A stretch of 23,716 nt of DNA from Treponema sp. UBA3649. Lineage in GTDB: Bacteria > Spirochaetota > Spirochaetia > Treponematales > Treponemataceae. The translations under genes and the position numbers were made by a program. The stretch is from NCBI GenBank assembly GCA_002373325.1, contig DFKI01000088.1, positions 1 through 23,716 of the forward strand, written 5' to 3'. Positions 1 through 7,846 of this stretch are shown piece after piece. How positions within the stretch are numbered: the stretch's first letter is position 1; every line of letters begins with the position of its first letter. The notes beneath the pieces are model-generated. The model ran no database searches. It was not told the DNA's origin and saw only the letters and a list, made by a program, of their open reading frames with translations.

Positions 1-1
1 G

Positions 2-331
2 TTCGTCACCAACATCGAGCGCCTGGCCAAGGGCATCGCGCTGGGCTGCGGCAACAGCATCCTCATCAAGCTGAACCAGATCGGCTCCGTGTCCGAGACC
101 CTGGAAGCCATCAAGATGGCCCACAAGGCCGGCTATACCGCCGTCACCTCCCACCGCTCCGGAGAGACCGAGGACACCACCATCGCTGACATTGCCGTTG
201 CGACAAACAGCGGACAGATAAAGACAGGATCAATGAGCAGAACGGACCGAATGGCAAAATACAATCAGCTTCTCAGGATTGAGGAGGAGCTTGGGGATGC
301 CGCATCCTACGGATATAAAAAGCTCAGATAA
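2..331 (+). CDS. eno: Enolase, C-terminal part (5' end outside the window)
   Basis: Enolase interconverts 2-phosphoglycerate and phosphoenolpyruvate in cytoplasmic glycolysis. The frame is open from base 2 and encodes about 109 residues up to TAA at 329-331. Conserved enolase C-terminal signatures are visible: ILIKLNQIGS with the catalytic lysine, the SHRSGETED loop, and ATNSGQIKTGSMSRTDR followed by the usual YNQLLRIEEELG end. The start and most of the barrel lie upstream of the window. Oddity: bases 1-180 are about 64% G+C with almost every codon ending in G or C, while bases 181-300 are about 50% G+C with ordinary A/T-ending codons (hand counts). No convincing intrinsic terminator follows. 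Identity is near certain. Confidence 0.95.
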   Translation, partial: FVTNIERLAKGIALGCGNSILIKLNQIGSVSETLEAIKMAHKAGYTAVTSHRSGETEDTTIADIAVATNSGQIKTGSMSRTDRMAKYNQLLRIEEELGDAASYGYKKLR

Positions 332-508
332 TTTCATGATGTGATTCAAGGCAGGCTCCAAAAACTTCAGTTCTTAGAGTTTGTCTCAATCAGTTTGAGG
401 ATTCGCTGCTGGACTAAAGACAAGCTCGAAAAAAAATCGAGATTCCCTTGAAAATCCGGCGGCGAATTTTCATTTAGAAATTCAAGCATTGAATAAACGG
501 AGACACAA

Positions 509-2269
509 ATGGCAAAAAAAGAAAACGGAATCCCCGCGAAAAAAAATCTTCCGGGATGGATTCTATATTTTGCTGGTGAAAAAAAATGGCAGTACATTGC
601 AAGCATTTTCTTCGCGCTTCTGAGCGTGGCATGCTGCATCGCACCTTATTTTATGATCGCACGGATTGTCCGAAAACTTCTTGAGGGAGTCCGCGACTGG
701 AAAATCTACGTGAACGAATGTCTGATTACGGTTCTCTTTTGGTTCGGCAACGTTCTCTTCCATGCAATCTCAACGTCGATGAGTCACATTGCGACCTTCA
801 ATCTTTTGGGAAACATCAGAAAAAGAATGTGCGACAAAATCACACGGGTTCCGCTCGGAACAATTTTGGACATGCCGTCAGGAGCTTTGAAGAGCACGAT
901 GATTGACAGAATTGACAGCATGGAGACGACCCTCGCGCATATCGTCCCGGAATACACTTCGAACATAATTCTTTCCGTCGTGCTGATTGGCTATCTCTTC
1001 GTGATAGACTGGCGTTTGGCTCTTGCAAGTCTTGCTGTCGTGCCTGTTGGAATCATCGCAATGGGATTCATGCTCAAGGACGGTCCTGCCCGATTCAAAT
1101 ATGCGCTTGAAAAAACAAAGGCCCTGAACGACACGGCTGTTGAGTACATAAACGGAATTGAAGTGATAAAGGCTTTCGGAAAATCAAAGTCATCATACGA
1201 GAGATTCGTTGTGGCGGCAAAAGAGGGATCCGACTGCTATGTTGAGTGGATGAGGGACTGCATCTGGCCACATGCGTTTGCGACAGTCGTAACACCGTCA
1301 CTGATTTTCTCACTGCTTCCCATCGGCGGACTCATGTTCCTTCATGGATCTGTCTCAGCCTCAGTTTTCATCACGGTAATCATTCTTGCCCTTAGTGCCG
1401 TCCAGCCTTTTTTAATCGCATTCACATACCATGACGACATCGCGAAGGCATCCGCTATTTTTGATGAAGTGGGAGGCATAATGAATCTTCCTGAGCTGGA
1501 GCGTCCGTCGGCAAACAAAGAGAATCCTTCGGACAATTCAATCGTGCTGAAGGACGTGAGGTTCAGCTACCACAAGGATGAGGTTCTTCACGGAATCAAC
1601 ATGTCGCTTCCAAACGGATCTTACACGGCTTTCGTAGGACCGAGCGGCAGCGGAAAATCAACTGTTGCAAGGCTCATCGCATCTCTTTGGGACGTGGACT
1701 CTGGAAGCATCGAGATCGGAGGAGTGGACATAAAGAATCTTTCGCTTGAGGAATACAACAAAAGGGTGGCCTATGTAAGCCAGGACAATTTTCTTTTCGA
1801 CATGAGCGTGCGTGAGAATATCCGTCTTGGAAAACCGAATGCAAGTGATGCGGAAGTTGAGGAGGTCGCGAGAAAATCAGGGTGCTACGATTTCATCATG
1901 TCGCTTGACAAGGGATTTGAGACCGTGGTTGGAGGAAGCGGAGCGCACCTGAGCGGAGGAGAAAGACAGAGGATTACGATTGCACGTGCGATGATGAAGG
2001 ACGCGCCGATTGTGATTTTGGATGAGGCGACTGCATACACGGATCCGGAGAACGAGGCAATCATACAGAAAAGCGTGGCAAAACTTGTTGCCGGAAAAAC
2101 TCTCGTCGTAATCGCCCACAGACTTTCCACTGTAAAAGACGCTGACAGGATTTACGTAATCAAGGACGGGCTGATTGACTCAAGCGGTACACACGAGGAG
2201 CTTCTTTCGGCAAACGGGCTCTATTCAAAAATGTGGGAAGCACACATCAGTGCTAAGGACGGTGAATAA
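509..2269 (+). CDS. ABC exporter half-transporter (permease-ATPase), first of a pair
   Basis: This is a 586-aa type I ABC exporter half-molecule with an N-terminal six-helix membrane domain (about residues 30-310) and a C-terminal ATPase. Visible motifs are Walker A GPSGSGKS (377-384), Q-loop YVSQDNF (Q425), signature LSGGERQ (481-487), Walker B IVILDE (501-506, catalytic E506) and the H-loop AHRLST (H537). The ATG at 509 is preceded by CGGAG at 498-502. The stop codon directly abuts the start of the next half-transporter, so the two products probably form a heterodimer in the inner membrane. The substrate cannot be told from sequence; multidrug, lipid, peptide or metallophore exporters and importers share this architecture. 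Family call is sure, function is not. Confidence 0.93.
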   Translation: MAKKENGIPAKKNLPGWILYFAGEKKWQYIASIFFALLSVACCIAPYFMIARIVRKLLEGVRDWKIYVNECLITVLFWFGNVLFHAISTSMSHIATFNLLGNIRKRMCDKITRVPLGTILDMPSGALKSTMIDRIDSMETTLAHIVPEYTSNIILSVVLIGYLFVIDWRLALASLAVVPVGIIAMGFMLKDGPARFKYALEKTKALNDTAVEYINGIEVIKAFGKSKSSYERFVVAAKEGSDCYVEWMRDCIWPHAFATVVTPSLIFSLLPIGGLMFLHGSVSASVFITVIILALSAVQPFLIAFTYHDDIAKASAIFDEVGGIMNLPELERPSANKENPSDNSIVLKDVRFSYHKDEVLHGINMSLPNGSYTAFVGPSGSGKSTVARLIASLWDVDSGSIEIGGVDIKNLSLEEYNKRVAYVSQDNFLFDMSVRENIRLGKPNASDAEVEEVARKSGCYDFIMSLDKGFETVVGGSGAHLSGGERQRITIARAMMKDAPIVILDEATAYTDPENEAIIQKSVAKLVAGKTLVVIAHRLSTVKDADRIYVIKDGLIDSSGTHEELLSANGLYSKMWEAHISAKDGE

Positions 2270-4060
2270 ATGTTCGGGACATTGATAAAATTTTTCAGAT
2301 TCTGCGACAAGGAGAACAGGGGAAAATTCTACGGCTCAATCGTCGTCGGAATTTTCAACTCACTTTTTATGGCACTGAGGATTGCTGCGGTCGCTGTCAT
2401 GCTTCGTGGGGTAATCGCAAGCATGATGGACGGGATTCCCTTCGAGGCAAAAACTGTATGGATTTCATTCGCAATCATGTGCGTGAGCATAATCGGCGGA
2501 ATCATCACAAGAAAAATCACGGCGATGTGGCAGTGCGAGGGCGGATACAGGACATGCGCGAAAAAAAGAATTGAGATTGCGGAGCATCTTCGTTATCTTC
2601 CCATGGGATATTTCAATGAGAACAGCCTTGGTGAAATCACATCGGTGACGACGAACACAATGGAAGCCCTTGGAGATGTTGCGACCAGAGTTGTGATGAT
2701 GGTGCTGCAGGGACTTTTGGACACGGCACTCATCATAGTGATGATCGCTTTCTTTGACTGGAGAATCGCTCTTGTGGCTCTCGCAGGATTCGCACTTTTT
2801 CAGTTCGTCAACGTTTTCATGCGTCTCTCGGTAAAGGGAATCTCATCGCAGAAAATCCATGACGACACGGCGGAGATTGGAAAAATCCTTGAGTACATCC
2901 AGGGCATCGCGGAGGTAAAGGCATACAATCTGACCGGAAAAAGAAGGAAGGAAGTGAACGATGTCATTGACAGGAGGAAGAAGACCCTTATCAAAATGGA
3001 GATGAGGTGCATTCCCTTCGCAAACCTGCAGTCCTTTGTCGCAAAACTGAGCGGCGTGGCCATAATGATTTCATCGCTGTATTTTTTCCTCTCGGGAACA
3101 ATGGCCCTTGCTGACTGCTGTACGATGATTGTCTGTTCCTTCATGCTTTTCAACGCTCTTGAATCCGGCGGTAATTTCTCCGCTCTTCTGAGGACTGTCG
3201 ATCTCTGCGTGGACAAGGCTGAAAAAATTCTCGCGCTTCCAACGATGGACATTGACGGAAAAAAGAATTCAGATGACTCCCCCGTTTCAATCAAAAATGA
3301 TTCCGTTCCTCTCATCGAAGCAAAAGACGTGACCTTCTCCTACGACAGGTTTTCAAAATCACCCCGAAAAATCATCGACGGCATTTCGCTCTCCATTGCA
3401 AAAAATTCCACCACTGCGATTGTTGGACCGAGCGGAGGAGGAAAGACCACGTTCTGTCATCTGCTTTCCAGATTTTGGGATGTGGATTCAGGAACTGTCA
3501 CTCTCTCGGGAAAAAATGTGCGAGACTACAGCATGGACGAGCTGATGAAAAATTTCAGCTTTGTTTTCCAGAACGTCTATCTTTTCCATGACACGATTGC
3601 GAACAACATCCGTTTCGGAGAGCCGGACGCTTCCATGGAACGTGTGATTGATGCCGCGAAAAAGGCGTGCTGCCATGACTTCATCTCGGCCCTGCCCCAA
3701 GGCTACGACACAATAATCGGTGAAGGTGGAGCGAGCCTTAGCGGAGGTGAGAGACAACGAATTTCCATAGCGCGTGCCATAATGAAGGATTCGCCCATAA
3801 TCATTCTGGATGAGGCGACCGCAAATGTGGATCCGGAAAATGAGCGGGATCTTATGAAGGCAATTTCCGAACTGACACGTGAAAAGACAGTCATAATGAT
3901 CGCACACAGATTGAAGACAGTCAGAAACGCTGACAAGATTGTGGTAATTGACAAAGGAAAGATTGCGGAGGAAGGAAGGCATGAGGATCTTTCTGCAAGG
4001 GATGGAATCTACTCAAGGTTCATCGACAGCAGAAGAGAGGCGGTCTCCTGGAAACTCTGA
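2270..4060 (+). CDS. ABC exporter half-transporter (permease-ATPase), second of a pair
   Basis: This is a 596-aa partner half-transporter with the same architecture: hydrophobic helices over about residues 20-300, then an ATPase domain. Motifs are Walker A GPSGGGKTT (386-394), signature LSGGERQ (490-496), Walker B IIILDEAT (D514, catalytic E515) and H-loop AHRLKT (H546). Its ATG follows the upstream TAA with no gap, and the upstream 3' end supplies an AAGGACGG ribosome site, so translation is coupled. Both members of the pair keep canonical ATPase residues, so neither shows the degenerate site seen in many heterodimeric exporters. The gene converges on glgP, with a shared hairpin in the 74-bp gap. 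Substrate unknown. Confidence 0.93.
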   Translation: MFGTLIKFFRFCDKENRGKFYGSIVVGIFNSLFMALRIAAVAVMLRGVIASMMDGIPFEAKTVWISFAIMCVSIIGGIITRKITAMWQCEGGYRTCAKKRIEIAEHLRYLPMGYFNENSLGEITSVTTNTMEALGDVATRVVMMVLQGLLDTALIIVMIAFFDWRIALVALAGFALFQFVNVFMRLSVKGISSQKIHDDTAEIGKILEYIQGIAEVKAYNLTGKRRKEVNDVIDRRKKTLIKMEMRCIPFANLQSFVAKLSGVAIMISSLYFFLSGTMALADCCTMIVCSFMLFNALESGGNFSALLRTVDLCVDKAEKILALPTMDIDGKKNSDDSPVSIKNDSVPLIEAKDVTFSYDRFSKSPRKIIDGISLSIAKNSTTAIVGPSGGGKTTFCHLLSRFWDVDSGTVTLSGKNVRDYSMDELMKNFSFVFQNVYLFHDTIANNIRFGEPDASMERVIDAAKKACCHDFISALPQGYDTIIGEGGASLSGGERQRISIARAIMKDSPIIILDEATANVDPENERDLMKAISELTREKTVIMIAHRLKTVRNADKIVVIDKGKIAEEGRHEDLSARDGIYSRFIDSRREAVSWKL

Positions 4061-4072
4061 TTTTCAAAAAGT

Positions 4073-4108
4073 AAAAAAAATGACGGGGCAATCAATTTAC
4101 CCCGCCAT
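4073..4108 (-). terminator. Rho-independent terminator of glgP, possibly bidirectional
   Basis: Arms ATGACGGGG (4080-4088) and CCCCGCCAT (4100-4108) pair over nine positions with one A-C mismatch around an 11-nt loop. On the minus strand the hairpin is followed by eight T residues (complement of the A run at 4073-4080), a classical terminator for glgP. On the plus strand only GATTTT follows, so termination of the ABC genes there would be weaker. Confidence 0.75.
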
Positions 4109-4134
4109 GATTTTCAAATCACCAAATCAAAAAT

Positions 4135-6585
4135 CTATTTGATGTGGACCTTCTCCAGTTTCCAGATGTCGCGGACATAATCCTCGATGGTGCGGTCGCT
4201 GGAGAACTTGCCGCTGTTTGCTATGTTCAAAAGAGCCATCTTTGCCCACTTCTTCTTGTCGGAATAAAGCGCGGCGATTTTTTCCTGAGCCTGAACGTAA
4301 GCGTCGAAATCAGCAAGGACGAAGTAAACGTCTGGTCTCTGTCCCTCAACTCCGTAGACCAGAGAGTCATGCAGCTCCTTGAAAAGAAGTCCCGTCTTGT
4401 CGTAGGTCTTTCCGTCCACAAGCTGATTCAGAATCTCGGCGAGTCTCGGATTTCTGTCAAGGTACTTCTGTGGGTTGTAGCTGTGCTCGCTGTTGATTTT
4501 GATAATCTCGTCGGATGTAAGTCCGAAGATAACGGCGTTATCCTTTCCGGCGGACTCCACAATCTCGATGTTCGCTCCGTCCAAAGTTCCCAAAGTGATT
4601 GCACCGTTCATCATAAACTTCATGTTTGATGTACCGGACGCCTCATATCCTGCGGTTGAAATCTGCTCGGACACATCGCTTGCCGGAATGATTTTCTCTG
4701 CAAGGGACACGCGGTAGTTCTCAACGAAGACGACGTTAAGCTTACCACGAACACGGCGGTCGCTCTCGATTTTTTCAGCGACGGTGTTAATCAGCTTGAT
4801 GATGCTCTTCGCCCTTCTGTAACCTGAAGCTGCCTTTGCACCGAAGATGAACGTGCGTGCCGGCGGATTGAAATTCGGATCCTCAACAATCCTGTTGTAA
4901 AGGTACATGATGTGGAAGATGTTCAAAAGCTGTCTCTTGTACTCATGCAGGCGCTTTACCTGTGTGTCGAAAATGGTCTCGGAGTCAATCAGAACATTCT
5001 GAGCGTGCTTGAGGTAGTCGGCGAGCTTGTCCTTGTTGTTCTGCTTGATTTCCATGAGTCGTTTCAGGGACGCGTCATCGTCGGCGAATTTCTCCAGGGC
5101 CTTGAGCTTGGTCAAATCAGTCTCCCATCCGTGCCCGATTCTCTCGGTGATGAATTCCGCAAGCTCCGGGTTTGAGCTCAGAATCCAACGACGCTGAGTT
5201 ACGCCGTTCGTCTTGTTGTTGAACTTCTGCGGATAGAGCGTGCACCAGTCCTTGAGTTCCTGTTCCTTCAAAAGTTTCGTATGCAGCTCGGCAACACCGT
5301 TTACGCTGAATCCCGCGTGGATTGCAAGCCATGCCATGTAGACCTTTCCGTCGTGGATGATCGCCATGTGGTTCTGCTTTGAGTAGTCGTTCGGGAATTT
5401 CGCTCGGAGCTCAATCATAAAGCGGCGGTTGATTTCCTCGACAATCTGGTAGATTCTTGGAAGGAGATTTTTGAAGGTCTCGATCGGCCATTTTTCCAAA
5501 GCCTCGGCAAGAATCGTGTGGTTCGTGTATGCGAATGTCTTCTGTACGACCGCCCATGCCTCGTTCCAACCCACGTTGTACTCGTCCATGAGGATTCTCA
5601 TCAGCTCAGGGATTGCGACGACCGGGTGAGTGTCGTTCAGCTGGATTACGTGATAGTCGGCGAACTTAGAGAAATCGGTTCCGACTTTATTTACGAACTG
5701 ATGGACCAAATCCTGCAATGAGGCTGAGGTGAAGAAATACTGCTGCTTGAGGCGGAGCTCTTTTCCAAGCGGTCCGTTGTCATTCGGATAAAGGACGCGA
5801 GTGATGTTCTCTGCGTTGTTCTGTCTTTCCACGGCGCGGTTGTACTGCATGTCGTTGAAAAGCTGGAGGTCGAATCCGTTGGGACTTGAGGCCTGCCAGA
5901 GACGGAGAGTGTTCACGGTGTTGCATCCGAATCCGACCACGGGCATGTCATAAGGAGTCGCTGTGATTTCCTCGGCGTTCTCAATGTAGAATCTGTCCTG
6001 TCCGTCGGGGGTCTTTCCGTATTTAATCTGTCCGCCGAATTTTACTGTAACGGCAAGGTCGCTCCTTTTTACTTCCCAGGGATCGCGGTGCTTGAGCCAG
6101 TTGTCGGGGAACTCCACCTGCTCGCCGTCAATGATGTGCTGCTCGAACATTCCGTACTCATAGCGGATTCCGTATCCGTTTCCGGGGTACTCAAGGGTCG
6201 CGAGTGAGTCAAGGAAACATGCCGCAAGACGACCGAGACCACCGTTACCCAATCCTGCGTCGGGCTCCTCGTCCTCCACCAGGTCATACTCCAGCTCAAG
6301 ACCGTTCAGGACCTCAATCACCTTGTCCTTTATTCCGGCGTTAATCAGGTTGTTGCTCAGGGCACGTCCCATCAAAAATTCCGCGCTCAGATAGTAGAGC
6401 TGTCTCGCTGGCTTTGCATCATACTCACGGCGTGTCTCCATCCAGTTCGGCATGATGATTTCAAGTGCGGACGCGCTTACGGCATCAAACAAATCGTGCT
6501 TGTTGGCCTGCGTGATGTCCTTTCCGTACTGACGGCGCAAACGGCCCTCAAGATTCGTTTTGAATTTCTCGGCATCAAATTCCAT
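4135..6585 (-). CDS. glgP: Glycogen/alpha-glucan phosphorylase
   Basis: This enzyme releases glucose-1-phosphate from glycogen or maltodextrin ends with a pyridoxal-phosphate cofactor, in the cytoplasm. The protein is 816 aa, normal for the GT35 family. Diagnostic stretches are the N-terminal DAGLGNGGLGRLAACFLDS, the central VIQLNDTHPVVAIPEL, and EASGTSNMKFMMNGA, where K656 is the expected PLP lysine, followed by LGTLDGANIEI. I chose the ATG at 6585 (MEFDAEKFKTNL) because AGGAGG lies six bases before it; a start at 6630 would add 15 Arg-rich residues encoded across the leader. It stands downstream of glgX and an unknown gene on the same strand, but has its own likely promoter about 80 bases upstream. 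Glycogen breakdown is the clear context. Confidence 0.95.
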   Translation of the reverse strand: MEFDAEKFKTNLEGRLRRQYGKDITQANKHDLFDAVSASALEIIMPNWMETRREYDAKPARQLYYLSAEFLMGRALSNNLINAGIKDKVIEVLNGLELEYDLVEDEEPDAGLGNGGLGRLAACFLDSLATLEYPGNGYGIRYEYGMFEQHIIDGEQVEFPDNWLKHRDPWEVKRSDLAVTVKFGGQIKYGKTPDGQDRFYIENAEEITATPYDMPVVGFGCNTVNTLRLWQASSPNGFDLQLFNDMQYNRAVERQNNAENITRVLYPNDNGPLGKELRLKQQYFFTSASLQDLVHQFVNKVGTDFSKFADYHVIQLNDTHPVVAIPELMRILMDEYNVGWNEAWAVVQKTFAYTNHTILAEALEKWPIETFKNLLPRIYQIVEEINRRFMIELRAKFPNDYSKQNHMAIIHDGKVYMAWLAIHAGFSVNGVAELHTKLLKEQELKDWCTLYPQKFNNKTNGVTQRRWILSSNPELAEFITERIGHGWETDLTKLKALEKFADDDASLKRLMEIKQNNKDKLADYLKHAQNVLIDSETIFDTQVKRLHEYKRQLLNIFHIMYLYNRIVEDPNFNPPARTFIFGAKAASGYRRAKSIIKLINTVAEKIESDRRVRGKLNVVFVENYRVSLAEKIIPASDVSEQISTAGYEASGTSNMKFMMNGAITLGTLDGANIEIVESAGKDNAVIFGLTSDEIIKINSEHSYNPQKYLDRNPRLAEILNQLVDGKTYDKTGLLFKELHDSLVYGVEGQRPDVYFVLADFDAYVQAQEKIAALYSDKKKWAKMALLNIANSGKFSSDRTIEDYVRDIWKLEKVHIK

Positions 6586-6662
6586 TCTTATCCTCCTGAA
6601 AATCCGACGAAAAATATTTCGCAGTTTCAAAACCTATTTTTCAAAAATGTCGAATCAACTAG

Positions 6663-6671
6663 ATTATATCA
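6663..6671 (-). promoter_or_regulatory. Extended -10 promoter of glgP
   Basis: On the minus strand this reads TGATATAAT, a perfect -10 hexamer with a TGN extension. The -35 region is poor (TAGATT at a 17-bp spacing). It predicts a leader of about 70 nt before the glgP ATG at 6585. The identical nine bases occur upstream of glgX at 9963-9971. Confidence 0.6.
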
Positions 6672-6700
6672 TAAGTTCGCATTAAAATCTAGGTTTATGT

Positions 6701-7846
6701 TTAAAAATGGGGATTAAAAGCAGGATCGAGCTCAAGGGGGAGCATGCGGAATCCTGAGAGGCAAAAGTTTCCGTTTTTTAACCTTGCGATTCTTACCGGG
6801 TCCATCGTGCCGTAATCTATGGAGCCCTCGTTGAACCATCGCAGGGGGATGACGCTCAGGACCTCGGAGGCGAAATCACACTCATATACCGCGCAATACA
6901 CGTCGTTTCGGTTCAGCTGATTTTCATCGGGAAGGAATCTTGCAAGGAAGAGAATCTTTTCCTCACAGCCGATTTCCTTGAGCTCGGGAACCAGATAGCT
7001 TCCACTTTTCGCGATGGAAAGGACAGCCTCTTTGAAAGATTCAGAACCTTCCTTTATACGGAAAAGAACGCCGGCATCGCATTCAGGTTCAGCAGGGTCA
7101 TCGTAAAAAGATTTTATCTCACCAGATGAAAATGAGCCGCACAGACCCGGGATGTCAACACATTCGAAACGAATCTCATCGCCGCACCTCCACAGCAAAA
7201 GCTTGTCACCGTTTTTTTTCAAATACACATCGGGCTCAATCACCATGACGATTTCTTTATCCTTATATAAAAAAGTATACCGGTGTCCGTCCGCCACCAA
7301 GATGTATTCCTTTCCGCCGAAGACCAGCATCCGTCCGTCGTTGTAAAAATATGGGGCGAGTCCCGGAGCCTCGTCGAACAAATCCAGCTTTTCGTCAGAG
7401 TCCATGTATAAGTTTTTTACGAAGACTTTTCTTTTGTTCCGTCCTGAGCAAAAAGCCCTCACTACGGAATAATTTCTTAACCCCTCGGTCTCGGAGTTTT
7501 TTACGATTGCCTGAGACTTTGAGTAGGAGCGTCCGTCCTTTCTGTAATGCAGGATGACGTTGTACGCGTTTCCGTAATCGGAGAGATTGTGAATCTCGCA
7601 CAAAAGCTCGTCCTTTTCATTGCACGTCCTGCTGATTGAAAAAAAACGGATTGCAAAAAGAGAGCACAAAATCAAAGCCGCCGCAAAAGGGATGATGATT
7701 TCCAAAAGCCACGCTGATTTTTTCGGGTTGAAGCAAAATAACAGCCCCAGAGCAAACGCACCGAAAGAAAGCCACAGCAGAACCTTTTGCAGATAGTCAT
7801 TTTTGACCGTTTTCCTGAAACTAATCACGGACAATCTACTGGGCAA
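6701..7846 (-). CDS. Unknown two-helix membrane protein in the glycogen cluster
   Basis: I do not recognise this 381-aa protein. Two hydrophobic segments sit near the N-terminus (about residues 21-39 and 45-68), then a long polar, probably beta-rich region of about 310 residues with many aromatic and charged residues (for example FYNDGRMLVFGGKEYIL and YTFLYKDKEIV). The reading frame overlaps the 3' end of glgX by 11 bases if it starts at the TTG at 7846; TTG 7834 and GTG 7828 are alternatives, and none has a clear ribosome site, so the start is uncertain and translation is probably coupled to glgX. It lies between glgX and glgP, so a link to glycogen use is possible but is only inference from position. 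Confidence 0.75.
   Translation of the reverse strand: MPSRLSVISFRKTVKNDYLQKVLLWLSFGAFALGLLFCFNPKKSAWLLEIIIPFAAALILCSLFAIRFFSISRTCNEKDELLCEIHNLSDYGNAYNVILHYRKDGRSYSKSQAIVKNSETEGLRNYSVVRAFCSGRNKRKVFVKNLYMDSDEKLDLFDEAPGLAPYFYNDGRMLVFGGKEYILVADGHRYTFLYKDKEIVMVIEPDVYLKKNGDKLLLWRCGDEIRFECVDIPGLCGSFSSGEIKSFYDDPAEPECDAGVLFRIKEGSESFKEAVLSIAKSGSYLVPELKEIGCEEKILFLARFLPDENQLNRNDVYCAVYECDFASEVLSVIPLRWFNEGSIDYGTMDPVRIARLKNGNFCLSGFRMLPLELDPAFNPHF

Noticed and set aside
434..450. Short hairpin (CTCGA/TCGAG) between enolase and the ABC genes as a terminator
   Set aside because: The stem has five pairs and no T run follows, so it is not convincing.
2800..3982. Long minus-strand reading frames (164-171 residues) inside the second ABC gene
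   Set aside because: They lie opposite conserved ATPase and membrane motifs and are shadows of that gene.
6586..6630. Upstream start adding 15 residues to glycogen phosphorylase
   Set aside because: The extra segment covers the AGGAGG site serving the ATG at 6585 and is not typical of the family.
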